Shown: positions 53,862-61,645 of the stretch, in pieces
How positions within the stretch are numbered: the first letter of the stretch is position 1
Layout: each line of letters opens with the position of its first letter
Assembly: GCF_024199005.1 (NCBI RefSeq)
Contig: NZ_JANATA010000009.1
Location: 1-64,000 of the forward strand
From: Opacimonas viscosa
GTDB lineage: Bacteria > Pseudomonadota > Gammaproteobacteria > Enterobacterales > Alteromonadaceae
Reading direction: 5' to 3'
DNA length: 64,000 bases
The notes under the pieces: model-generated
Seen by the model: the letters and a program-made list of their open reading frames with translations, nothing else
Databases searched by the model: none
What the model was told of the DNA's origin: nothing
Position numbers and translations under genes: made by a program

Positions 53862-54296
53862 CTAAGCCGTAGCTTGTTCTTTTGCTCGTTTAATAAATGC
53901 ATCTACCATACTGTTGGCCAATGCATGGAAGATTTTACCAAAAGCTAACTCAACTAATTTAGAAGTGAATTCAAATTTTAGGTGTAATTCAATTTTACAG
54001 GCAAATTCATCCAGTTCTGTAAATGTCCAACCACCTGTTAATTCTTTAAAAGGGCCATCCGCAAGATCCATGGCGATGGTTGTATTCGGCTGCAGCGAAT
54101 TTCTCGTTGTAAATGTCTGTTTAATCCCTGCTTTTGCTATATGCAGTGCGGCGACCATTTCAGTATTAGTGCTCTGCAACACTTCACTGCCAACGCACCC
54201 TGGTAAAAATTCAGGATAGCTCGGTACATCATTGACCAAATCATACATCATCTTGGCACTGTACGGGACGAGTGCACTTTTTTTAACTTCGGCCAT
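53862..54296 (-). CDS. ratA: RatA, START-domain protein (COQ10 family)
   Basis: 144-residue START/polyketide-cyclase fold protein, E. coli RatA (YfjG) type. Signatures: KSALVPYSAKMMYDLVNDVPSYPEFLPGCVGSEV at the N-terminus, LADGPFKELTGGWTFTEL in the middle, and the LVELAFGKIFHALANSMVDAFIKRAKE C-terminal helix. In E. coli it blocks 70S assembly when overexpressed; relatives bind ubiquinone. No separate antitoxin is evident, and rnfH does not look like one. It is divergent from smpB, as is standard. Confidence 0.92.
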   Translation of the reverse strand: MAEVKKSALVPYSAKMMYDLVNDVPSYPEFLPGCVGSEVLQSTNTEMVAALHIAKAGIKQTFTTRNSLQPNTTIAMDLADGPFKELTGGWTFTELDEFACKIELHLKFEFTSKLVELAFGKIFHALANSMVDAFIKRAKEQATA

Positions 54297-54408
54297 GCTC
54301 TTGACCCACCTTTCTCTTTCACTAATAGACGCATTCTACCATGTTTGTTGAAATAGTTAATTTTTACGCCTTTTTATTTCGGTTTTTGCCCCGATTATAA
54401 GATTATTC

Positions 54409-54438
54409 ATGACACTACATACCACCTCAAGGTATAAT
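54409..54438 (+). promoter_or_regulatory. strong sigma-70-like promoter immediately before smpB
   Basis: ATGACA (54409-54414), an 18-bp spacer and a perfect TATAAT (54433-54438). The expected transcription start, about 7 nt after the -10 element, falls on the A of the smpB ATG at 54445. Confidence 0.6.
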
Positions 54439-54444
54439 ATTTCA

Positions 54445-54915
54445 ATGAAAAAGAAATCAAAAAATCCAAGCTCTACAATTGCCTTAAACAAGAAGGCACG
54501 CCACGAATTTCATTTGCATGACAAATTTGAAGCGGGCATTGAATTGCAAGGCTGGGAAGTAAAAAGCATCCGCTCAGGCAAGGTTAATCTCACCGATAGT
54601 TATGTATTCATAAAAGACGGCGAAGCGTTTGTCACCAACTTGAGTATCACACCGTTGAACCAAGCATCAACGCATGTCATTTGTGACCCGACACGCACCC
54701 GAAAGTTACTGCTCAAGAAACAAGAAATTGAACAATTAATGGGTGGTTTAGATCGCCAAGGACTGACGATAGTCGCTACGGCCATGTATTGGAAAACATG
54801 CTGGGTCAAGCTTGAAATCTATTTAGCCAAAGGTAAGCAAGCGCACGATAAGCGCGACACGATAAAAGATAGAGACTGGGCGAGACAAAAAGAACGGATG
54901 ATGAAGAAGTCTTAA
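54445..54915 (+). CDS. smpB: SsrA-binding protein SmpB
   Basis: Partner of tmRNA in trans-translation, delivering it to stalled ribosomes. The start at 54445 ([22 protein letters not shown]) aligns with known SmpB N-termini and gives 156 residues (E. coli 160). Conserved parts: [48 protein letters not shown], and the basic C-terminal tail [18 protein letters not shown]. Only a distant AAGG precedes the ATG, and a -10 hexamer ends 6 bp before it, so the mRNA may be leaderless. Its RNA partner ssrA lies 0.9 kb downstream. Confidence 0.95.
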   Translation: MKKKSKNPSSTIALNKKARHEFHLHDKFEAGIELQGWEVKSIRSGKVNLTDSYVFIKDGEAFVTNLSITPLNQASTHVICDPTRTRKLLLKKQEIEQLMGGLDRQGLTIVATAMYWKTCWVKLEIYLAKGKQAHDKRDTIKDRDWARQKERMMKKS

Positions 54916-54951
54916 TACTAACACTTATGCCTAACTCCTCTCCATCTAACT

Positions 54952-54987
54952 CCACATCTTAAGTCAAACGTATAACCTAAGATGTGG
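54952..54987. terminator. hairpin between convergent smpB and a lipoprotein gene
   Basis: CCACATCTTA (54952-54961) pairs perfectly with TAAGATGTGG (54978-54987) around a 16-nt loop. It is shared by convergent genes; the T-tracts are poor, so termination is probable but weak. Confidence 0.6.
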
Positions 54988-55003
54988 CAGATTTATGCGC
55001 CTA

Positions 55004-55318
55004 TTAGATACTTTGGCTTTTGGCATTAATCTTCTCGTTACTCAGATAAAAACTTACCCTTTTAAGTTTAATGGGGCTATCCTGAATAGCGATTGTCACA
55101 TATGAAAAACCTTTTGCTCTCGCTTCTTGCTTTGCTTGTTCAATAAATGCGGCTAAATCGTTTTGTTGAGAATCGCTCTTTTGCGATACAGTCAAGAAGT
55201 TTTCAGAAAGATAAGCTACTGTAAAATTGCCAGAAGATGCCGTTTGTTTTTTTATAGCCGTACTTGCACAACCAGAAAGACTTAATGTGATGAGTAAAAG
55301 TAAAAGTATATTGCGCAT
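55004..55318 (-). CDS. small putative lipoprotein
   Basis: 104-residue protein with a clear lipoprotein signal, MRNILLLLLITLSLSGC, lipobox LSGC with Cys17. The remainder is a small mixed domain ending QARAKGFSYVTIAIQDSPIKLKRVSFYLSN-like sequence; I do not recognise a family. AGGA lies ahead of the ATG. The start is directly after the stop of the upstream small gene (TAAATG), so the two form a translationally coupled pair. Convergent with smpB. Confidence 0.7.
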   Translation of the reverse strand: MRNILLLLLITLSLSGCASTAIKKQTASSGNFTVAYLSENFLTVSQKSDSQQNDLAAFIEQAKQEARAKGFSYVTIAIQDSPIKLKRVSFYLSNEKINAKSQSI

Positions 55319-55597
55319 TTATATATCCTGTTCAAAAGCAACTTTATTGTCTGAAGGTATCGCGTGATAATGTTGGTTGTGACTAAGTAACTCTTGGAGG
55401 AGTAACTTACATTTGAACAAGGCATACCCCACTTTTGGGATCAAAGGAATGAGGTTTTGATCAAAAGATAATATTTTGTCAATGTCGGACTTTGTAATGA
55501 CGACACGCCCTAAGTTCGCTTGGTAAAACAAGTTAGTTGAAGAAATGAAACTCAAAAAATCTTGGAAATTTCTTTTATTTAATCTAATTTTAAACAT
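55319..55597 (-). CDS. small protein of unknown function
   Basis: The start at 55597 (MFKIRLNKRNFQDFLSFI) is favoured by GGAG 8 nt upstream, giving 92 residues; a longer frame to 55636 would begin inside a palindrome. It is mostly soluble, with LPKV-type hydrophobic patches (LIPLIPKVGYALFKCKLLLQELL) that may form an amphipathic helix. No known motif. First gene of a two-gene unit with the lipoprotein gene, directly downstream of a 22-bp palindrome. Confidence 0.6.
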   Translation of the reverse strand: MFKIRLNKRNFQDFLSFISSTNLFYQANLGRVVITKSDIDKILSFDQNLIPLIPKVGYALFKCKLLLQELLSHNQHYHAIPSDNKVAFEQDI

Positions 55598-55633
55598 GTA
55601 TTTACTCCAAATACTGTTGTTCACAACAAACAT

Positions 55634-55655
55634 CATGTAAGAGATCTCTTACATG
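55634..55655. promoter_or_regulatory. 22-bp perfect palindrome, candidate operator
   Basis: The half-site CATGTAAGAGA is followed directly by its exact inverse complement, without spacer. It ends 37 bp upstream of the start of the small unknown gene. Perfect symmetry of this length upstream of a coupled gene pair suggests a dimeric regulator's binding site. The regulator is not identified. Confidence 0.5.
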
Positions 55656-55774
55656 AGTTAGATATTCATTCTAGCTTTCGTGGGAAAAAAAGATATAAGC
55701 ATTATTCTTAGTCAAACATAGAAAATTTCTTAGTCTTTTACTTGTTATTTAAATGGATTCAAGACGAATAAATA

Positions 55775-55803
55775 GAGACAACAAGAACAAGCAGTGCTAT
55801 GAT
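55775..55803 (+). promoter_or_regulatory. promoter of ssrA
   Basis: GAGACA (55775-55780), a 17-bp spacer and TATGAT (55798-55803), placed about 12 bp before the mature tmRNA 5' end, as expected for a precursor trimmed by RNase P. Confidence 0.6.
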
Positions 55804-55815
55804 TTCTAAACATTT

Positions 55816-56173
55816 GGGGCTGATTAGGATTCGACAGGATTCAATGATGCTTGAGGTGCATGCAGAGGTGCGGTTGGCCTCTTTAAAAAACCGCAAAAAA
55901 ATAGTCGCAAACGACGAAAACTACGCACTAGCAGCTTAATAACCTGTATAGGCCCTCCCACTCAAGTTTTTTCTGCTAGCTGAGGTTCGGGAGGTCATCC
56001 CAGTAGAATAGCGAGGGAAGCTTGTCTAAGGCTGAACCGCGAAATAGTATTAGGCCAGCCTGAAAAGATCCTGTTTGCCGGAGCTTCTAAGGTTAAATAA
56101 AAGACAAACTAAGCATGTAGTACCAACGGTTGACGCTTTCTGGACGCGGGTTCAAGTCCCGCCAGCTCCACCA
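55816..56173 (+). ncRNA. ssrA: transfer-messenger RNA (tmRNA)
   Basis: One-piece tmRNA of 358 nt. The 5' end GGGGCTGATTAGGATTCGAC and the 3' end with TTCAAGTCC (T-loop) and CAGCTCCACCA form the tRNA-like acceptor domain. The resume codon is GCA at 55907; the open frame GCA AAC GAC GAA AAC TAC GCA CTA GCA GCT ends at TAA 55937-55939, encoding the tag ANDENYALAA. The tag ends in the LAA that ClpXP and ClpAP recognise. smpB lies 0.9 kb upstream. The 3' end is intact and not followed by an integrase. Confidence 0.98.
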
Positions 56174-56227
56174 CTTGTCTTATGTTTAAAGACCTCCCAG
56201 GGATTTAAAGATAAAAACCAACATCTT

Positions 56228-56264
56228 AACCACGGTTTAAAAATGCTCAAACCGTGGTTTTTTT
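56228..56264 (+). terminator. intrinsic terminator of ssrA
   Basis: AACCACGGTTT (56228-56238) / AAACCGTGGTT (56249-56259), 11-bp stem, followed by a T-run. It begins 55 bp after the tmRNA CCA end. Confidence 0.92.
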
Positions 56265-56443
56265 GTTTTTAGTGTATTCATTGAATTTCATCCGCGTAAC
56301 CGGTTCGCACATTATCTGTTTATTTGATGCATAACCGAGCATCAATCTATTTCATTGTAAATCATCATTTAAGGCTAAAATCGCAGGGTGTATTTTGCGT
56401 ATTTTTTGCTAGTATGCAGTGACAACTTACGAGGATACATTCA

Positions 56444-57727
56444 ATGAAATTAGAATCACTGGTCTTACATCACGCATACACTTCAGAAGAAACAACAAAA
56501 GCAGCTGCGGTACCAATCTATCAGACAACTTCTTATACTTTTGACGACACCCAACACGGTGCTGACTTATTTGATTTAAAAGTTCCTGGTAATATTTATA
56601 CACGCATTATGAATCCCACCACCAACGTGTTGGAAGAGCGTATGGCTGCCGCTGAAGGTGGTATTGCAGCTTTGTGCGTTTCCTCAGGAATGGCCGCGAT
56701 AACCTATGCCATCCAAGCATTAACCCAAGTCGGTGACAATATCGTTAGCACGAGTCAACTCTACGGTGGCACTTATAACTTATTTGCTCATACTTTGCCT
56801 CGTCAAGGGGTCGACGTGCGTATGGCATCTTTTGATGACCTAAGTAAAATCGAAGCATTATTTGATGAAAATACCAAAGCGGTATTTTGTGAATCCATTG
56901 GTAACCCAGCCGGTAATGTTGTTGACCTAGCCGCTTTATCGGCACTGGCGCACAAACATGGGATCCCTGTTATCGTGGATAACACCGTTGCCACCCCTGC
57001 CCTGTGTCGTCCAATCGAACATGGTGTAGACATCGTCATTCATTCATTGACCAAATATGTAGGTGGCCATGGTACGACAATTGGTGGTGTTATCATCGAC
57101 TCAGGAAAGTTTGACTGGGTGGTAAATAAAGCACGTTTCCCTTTGTTAAACGAGCCTGATCCATCCTATCACGGTGTGGTATATACAGAAGCCTTAGGTC
57201 CTGCAGCCTACATTGGTCGTTGTCGAGTCGTACCACTGCGCAATACTGGAGCCGCACTATCACCACACAGTGCCTTTTTGCTGTTACAAGGTTTAGAAAC
57301 CCTGCCTTTGAGAATGGAAAGACATTGTGCTAATGCCATTAAGCTAGCAGAATATTTAGAACAGCATGAGGCTGTTGAGTGGGTAAATTATGCTGGTTTA
57401 CCGTCAAGCCCATATCATGCAATCTGCCAAAAGATGTCCAATGGTTTAGCTTCTGGCATTATCAGTTTTGGTTTAAAAGCGTCTGACCCTAAAGCCGCTG
57501 GTGGCAAATTTATTGATGCTTTACAAATGATACTGCGTTTGGTCAACATTGGTGATGCAAAATCACTGGCATGTCACCCAGCATCAACCACCCACCGCCA
57601 ATTAAACCCCGAAGAACTTGCTAGTGCCGGTGTTTCAGAAGGCTTAGTCAGAATCTCGGTGGGTATCGAGCATATTGATGACATTATTGCAGACGTAGAA
57701 CAAGCGATTCAAGCCGCTACAGCATAA
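56444..57727 (+). CDS. metY: O-acetylhomoserine sulfhydrylase-type PLP enzyme
   Basis: Cys/Met-metabolism PLP enzyme, 427 residues, the length of MetY (about 425-430) and longer than MetB/MetC (about 390). N-terminus SLVLHHAYTSEETTKAAAVPIYQTTSYTFDDTQHGADLF; PLP phosphate contact SSGMAAITYAI; PLP Lys in HSLTKYVGGHGTTIGGVI; the C-terminal LVNIGDAKSLACHPASTTHRQL. The likely reaction is O-acetylhomoserine plus sulfide to homocysteine. Single gene between two terminators. The family is hard to split by reaction without a tree, so a methionine gamma-lyase-like activity cannot be excluded. Confidence 0.88.
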   Translation: MKLESLVLHHAYTSEETTKAAAVPIYQTTSYTFDDTQHGADLFDLKVPGNIYTRIMNPTTNVLEERMAAAEGGIAALCVSSGMAAITYAIQALTQVGDNIVSTSQLYGGTYNLFAHTLPRQGVDVRMASFDDLSKIEALFDENTKAVFCESIGNPAGNVVDLAALSALAHKHGIPVIVDNTVATPALCRPIEHGVDIVIHSLTKYVGGHGTTIGGVIIDSGKFDWVVNKARFPLLNEPDPSYHGVVYTEALGPAAYIGRCRVVPLRNTGAALSPHSAFLLLQGLETLPLRMERHCANAIKLAEYLEQHEAVEWVNYAGLPSSPYHAICQKMSNGLASGIISFGLKASDPKAAGGKFIDALQMILRLVNIGDAKSLACHPASTTHRQLNPEELASAGVSEGLVRISVGIEHIDDIIADVEQAIQAATA

Positions 57728-57741
57728 TCAGAACAAAGACC

Positions 57742-57829
57742 AAAGCTAGTATGAGAGCAGTGTTGCCCCAGATGAGCAGATATATCATCAGGGGCAAGTA
57801 TTCAGCTCAACCATACTAGCTTTTTTTAT
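57742..57829 (+). terminator. large structured terminator after metY
   Basis: A 12-bp perfect basal stem, AAAGCTAGTATG (57742-57753) / CATACTAGCTTT (57812-57823), runs into seven T. Inside it TTGCCCC (57763-57769) pairs with GGGGCAA (57791-57797) and GATGA with TCATC. The whole hairpin is 82 nt, much longer than a usual terminator. Confidence 0.8.
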
Positions 57830-58011
57830 ATTATTGTTTTTGTATAAACAAAACCGTTACGAAAAATCTACGACTATGGTATAACAGGTATGTTAAAAAA
57901 ATGTATCTAATACCGATTGGTCTGGATTTGTTGTGCACAAAAATACGAAATATACAGCAGTAAATACATTACCGGATTCGATAAATAAAATTAATAATAT
58001 AAGAGAGTTTC

Positions 58012-59514
58012 ATGTCTAACGCGAAAACACCTACTACACATCAAGCAATTATCGCTATAGATCAAGGTACCACTTCATCACGAGCTATTTTATTTAACCA
58101 ACACGGCGAACAATTACATAGCTATCAACAAGAATTTACTCAACATTTCCCCCAATCTGGTTGGGTAGAACACGACCCACAAGATATTTTAAATACCAGC
58201 TTAATCGCCACAAAAACAGTTATGGAGTACGCCCAAGCAAATAGTATTGAGGTGCTAGCTGTGGGTATTACCAATCAACGAGAGACGACCCTAGTGTGGC
58301 ATAAGGAAACAGGAGAACCTGTTTACAATGCCATTGTGTGGCAAGATCGCAGGACCAGTGCGTTTTGTGCAGAAAACCAAGAGTATGCAGAGTGTATCAC
58401 CGCTAAAACTGGTCTACTTTTAGATCCCTATTTTTCAGCATCCAAGATTGCATGGATCCTGAACAATGTCGAAGGCGCCAGAGCCCAAGCCGACTATGGC
58501 GAACTCATCTTTGGTACTGTTGATACCTTTCTGATCTGGCATCTAACCGCAGGTAAAGTACATGCTACGGATACTACCAATGCATCCAGAACGAATCTAT
58601 TTAACATCCATACATTAGATTGGGATAGCGAACTGTTGGAGTGGTACGACATTCCAGCCAAGATGTTACCCGAAGTAAAAGAAAGTGCAGATGACTATGG
58701 TATGACTAGCACAACTGCACTCCCTCTGAATGTGCCTATTGCAGGGGTCGCTGGTGACCAACAAGCCGCCTTGTTTGGTCAATGCTGTTTTACTCCAGGA
58801 GGATTTAAAGCAACTTATGGCACCGGTTGCTTTGCCCTGTTAAATACTGGTACAGAACCACAAAAATCCAACCATCAAATGCTGACTACAGTTGGCTATA
58901 CCTTACATGGTGAAACCTATTATGCACTTGAAGGCTCTATTTTTACTGCAGGTGCCAACATACAATGGCTACGTGACGGTATAAAAGTCATAAAAAGTGC
59001 ATCTGCAACGAAAGCTTTGGCCGAATCACTGGAGTATGACCATGGTGTTGTTCTGGTCCCTGGTTTTGCTGGCTTAGGGGCACCACACTGGGAAGCTGAC
59101 GCACGTGCCGCGATTTATGGGATGAGTCGGGGGACTACCGAAGCCCATTTTGCACGCGCTGCATTAGAGGCTGTGTGTTATCAAACGTATGACCTACTGA
59201 CAGCCATGAGTGCTGATTCAGTATCAGCTGAAGCGGTTTGGGTCGATGGCGGAATGGTCGGTAACGACTGGTTGTGTCAATTCTTAGCCGATATGTTACA
59301 AGTTGCTGTATTGCGCCCAAAAACGATGGAGTCAACAGCTTTAGGCGTTATGTATCTCGCGGGTTTACAAGTGGGTTGGTATAAAGACACCCAAAGCCTG
59401 CAACAATATAAGGTTGTCGATAAAAAGTTCACTCCCCAACTAGATGATACGACCAGAAGCATGTTGCTGACTCGATGGCAAAAAGCGGTTGCGGCAACAT
59501 TAGCATTTATCTAG
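58012..59514 (+). CDS. glpK: glycerol kinase
   Basis: Phosphorylates glycerol to glycerol-3-phosphate. 500 residues (E. coli 502), FGGY family. Motifs: IAIDQGTTSSRAILFNQHGE near residue 14, VGITNQRETTLVWHKETGEPVYNAIVWQDRRT, GTVDTFLIWHLT, GVAGDQQAALFGQCC, YGTGCFALLNTG and WVDGGMVGNDWLCQFLADML. GAGAG precedes the ATG. No glpF, glpD or glpR is nearby, so it stands alone. The 136 bp after it carry no clear terminator. Confidence 0.97.
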   Translation: MSNAKTPTTHQAIIAIDQGTTSSRAILFNQHGEQLHSYQQEFTQHFPQSGWVEHDPQDILNTSLIATKTVMEYAQANSIEVLAVGITNQRETTLVWHKETGEPVYNAIVWQDRRTSAFCAENQEYAECITAKTGLLLDPYFSASKIAWILNNVEGARAQADYGELIFGTVDTFLIWHLTAGKVHATDTTNASRTNLFNIHTLDWDSELLEWYDIPAKMLPEVKESADDYGMTSTTALPLNVPIAGVAGDQQAALFGQCCFTPGGFKATYGTGCFALLNTGTEPQKSNHQMLTTVGYTLHGETYYALEGSIFTAGANIQWLRDGIKVIKSASATKALAESLEYDHGVVLVPGFAGLGAPHWEADARAAIYGMSRGTTEAHFARAALEAVCYQTYDLLTAMSADSVSAEAVWVDGGMVGNDWLCQFLADMLQVAVLRPKTMESTALGVMYLAGLQVGWYKDTQSLQQYKVVDKKFTPQLDDTTRSMLLTRWQKAVAATLAFI

Positions 59515-59650
59515 TTTAGTGAGCTAACTTCAAAAGCTTGCAAAAAAACCAGCTCTTTTATTGAATATATTCGTTACACTGAATACTTTCAACTAGAGGA
59601 GCTCCCATCTTTTAGGTATCATTAGACGCAAATTATATGGACAAGTATTT

Positions 59651-60364
59651 ATGACTCAACGCTCTTTTGACGAAGTACCTAATATTGTATTACAAGACAA
59701 CGACAGAGTTGTTCCCAAAGCGTCTACGCCACCGCCTCCACCTGTACAAAATTCCTCAAGTAATGGGTTAGCTGTATTTGCGTTACTTTTAGGATTCGCT
59801 GCATCAGGCCTTTCTGGTTATTTATTTTGGCAAAACACGACTCAAAGTGAACTTCTCAAACAGTCTGAACTAAGAATTGCTGATTTAGAAAATCGCCTCT
59901 CCGCAACAGGCGAGGAAATGGGTAACTCTACCGTCGCTCTGCAAGTTAAAGTGACTGAATTATCTAATCGCGCAGAAGAGTTGTGGGATCAAATGGATAA
60001 ATTATGGGCTTCAGCGTGGCGCAGAAATCAAAAAGATATTAAAGATTTAAACCAAAAATTTCTCACTGGGCAGGCTAACGATAAAAACGCTCGCGACAAA
60101 ATAGCCACAAGCGCCACAAAAAGTGTGAATGCTGTGGACAAAAAATTCGATAGTTTGCAAAATGAATTCAATACCACATTAAATGATATCTTAGCGGTTA
60201 ACTTGGAATTAGAAGGTGTTAAACAAGGGTTACTTACCTCACAAAATACGAGTAACGTATTAAATGATAAAATTGCCATTCTTGAACAACGCAACGCCAG
60301 CTTGAAAGCTAAGGTCTCTTCGTTAGAAAAAAATATCAAAACCATTCAGCCTGCGACACCCTAA
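59651..60364 (+). CDS. membrane-anchored coiled-coil protein of unknown function
   Basis: 237 residues: a polar N-terminus with a proline run (TPPPPPVQ), one membrane helix at about 39-60 (GLAVFALLLGFAASGLSGYLFW), then a long hydrophilic helical region to the end with heptad-like spacing (ELRIADLENRLSATGEEM, NDKIAILEQRNASLKAKVSSLEKN). This predicts a bitopic inner-membrane protein with a periplasmic coiled coil. No enzymatic motif; I cannot name a family. The ATP-grasp gene starts 37 bp after its stop in the same direction. Confidence 0.75.
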   Translation: MTQRSFDEVPNIVLQDNDRVVPKASTPPPPPVQNSSSNGLAVFALLLGFAASGLSGYLFWQNTTQSELLKQSELRIADLENRLSATGEEMGNSTVALQVKVTELSNRAEELWDQMDKLWASAWRRNQKDIKDLNQKFLTGQANDKNARDKIATSATKSVNAVDKKFDSLQNEFNTTLNDILAVNLELEGVKQGLLTSQNTSNVLNDKIAILEQRNASLKAKVSSLEKNIKTIQPATP

Positions 60365-60401
60365 GGCTGGTTTCGTTTAATTTACGAAAAATAAGAATAA
60401 C

Positions 60402-61643
60402 ATGAAAATTTTATTGATTGGTGTGGGTGCTTTTACGCATGGATTAGCAAAAACACTCCAAGATGCAGGTGCTGAAGTCATCGTTTGGCTCAGCCGTGAT
60501 TACGCACATTTTGGTCCAGCACAAGTTTGTCCAGCTTACACTCCACAAGAATTTGTGTCGCCGGTTGAACTGTTAAATAACCAACCATGTGACATTATGA
60601 TCCCAATGTCGATCGACTGGGCGACTCAGCCCTGGGCAGATGCATTATGCGCTTTATTACCTGTTTTTTGCCCGAATGGCGAAGCATTACAGTTAGAAAG
60701 AGATCGCGCTTACGCGCAACAAATTGGCGAATCATTAGGTATTCATTTCCCAAGATCTTTTGTGGCGAATAACCGTTTAGATGCATTAGCCTTCCTAGAA
60801 GAATTTCCTGGAGCCTACGTGATCAAAAACACCTTGTGCTCTCCGACGTCTCCGATCCACACTATTGTATGCGAAACATTAGAAGACACATTGAGCTGGC
60901 TTGACCGTATTGATTATGCAGAAGGTGTGTTTTTCCAAGAATACATGGGGCACAAGGAAGCGGGTCATATTGCTTTTGTGAATCGAGGTCAAGTAACGTC
61001 TTTAATTTCAAATCAAGAATATAAACGTGCTTTTGCGGGTAACATGGGCAAAATCGCAGGCGCTCCGCTAGGTGGTATTGTCGCTCAAGATCCAAATGAC
61101 GAATATGGCTTATGTGAACGACTCATTGCACCTTTGCAACCATGGCTTGAACAAACAAAATATACCGGTCCATTACAAGTCACCGCCATGTATCAAAACG
61201 ATGAATGGTCGGTGATAGAATACAACGCTCGCTTGGGCGTAATGTGCGGCCCTATTATCATGAGGATGTTAGAAAACCCTTTGGATATGCTAAGAGCCGT
61301 CATAGATCCCGAGTTTGCTTTTGTACCCAAATTTGTTGCAGACAAAAAATTGGGTTGTTCAGTCACTCTGGCAGGTTATGGTTACCCATTCCTGGAAGTC
61401 ACTGGACCTGCATTTCCTATAAAAATCTCAGATACCAGCAAAGATATTTGGTTCAACGAAGTCACCGGTACTGAGGGGCAAATATTGGCGGATGGACATC
61501 GACTTTTAGATGTGAATGGATATGGTCAAAATCTCACTGAAGCGATCCACAATACCTACGCTATTTTAGACACAATCTCTTGTTCAAATAGCTATTATCG
61601 CAACGATATTGGGTTATCTCTTTGGCCTCCTGGAAACGATTAA
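60402..61643 (+). CDS. PurD-like ATP-grasp ligase paralogue
   Basis: 413 residues with the layout of phosphoribosylamine-glycine ligase (PurD): N-terminal MKILLIGVGAFTHGLAKTLQDAG (PurD has a similar G-x-G-x-x-x-H motif), an ATP-grasp core with GAYVIKNTLCSPTSPIHTIV and the metal-binding VIEYNARLGVMCGPIIMRML, then a C-terminal CSVTLAGYGYPFLEVTG and LDVNGYGQNLTEAIHNTYAIL. The PurD consensus is visibly drifted: the usual EFNVRFGDPE is replaced by EYNARLGVMC, and it lies with an alanine racemase, not in a purD-purH context. So it probably ligates an amino acid to a different amine. The product is unknown. Confidence 0.75.
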   Translation: MKILLIGVGAFTHGLAKTLQDAGAEVIVWLSRDYAHFGPAQVCPAYTPQEFVSPVELLNNQPCDIMIPMSIDWATQPWADALCALLPVFCPNGEALQLERDRAYAQQIGESLGIHFPRSFVANNRLDALAFLEEFPGAYVIKNTLCSPTSPIHTIVCETLEDTLSWLDRIDYAEGVFFQEYMGHKEAGHIAFVNRGQVTSLISNQEYKRAFAGNMGKIAGAPLGGIVAQDPNDEYGLCERLIAPLQPWLEQTKYTGPLQVTAMYQNDEWSVIEYNARLGVMCGPIIMRMLENPLDMLRAVIDPEFAFVPKFVADKKLGCSVTLAGYGYPFLEVTGPAFPIKISDTSKDIWFNEVTGTEGQILADGHRLLDVNGYGQNLTEAIHNTYAILDTISCSNSYYRNDIGLSLWPPGND

Positions 61644-61645
61644 AT

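Noticed and set aside
53415-54296. ratA-rnfH as a toxin-antitoxin pair
   Set aside because: This is the standard chromosomal ratA-rnfH pair beside smpB; RnfH is a beta-grasp housekeeping-type protein and nothing here shows antitoxin function.
56075-56272. Open frame of 65 codons
   Set aside because: It lies in the 3' part of the tmRNA and its terminator; not a protein gene.
56174-56443. Possible genomic island at the ssrA 3' end
   Set aside because: No integrase, no repeated ssrA tail and a housekeeping-type gene follows directly, so there is no sign of insertion.
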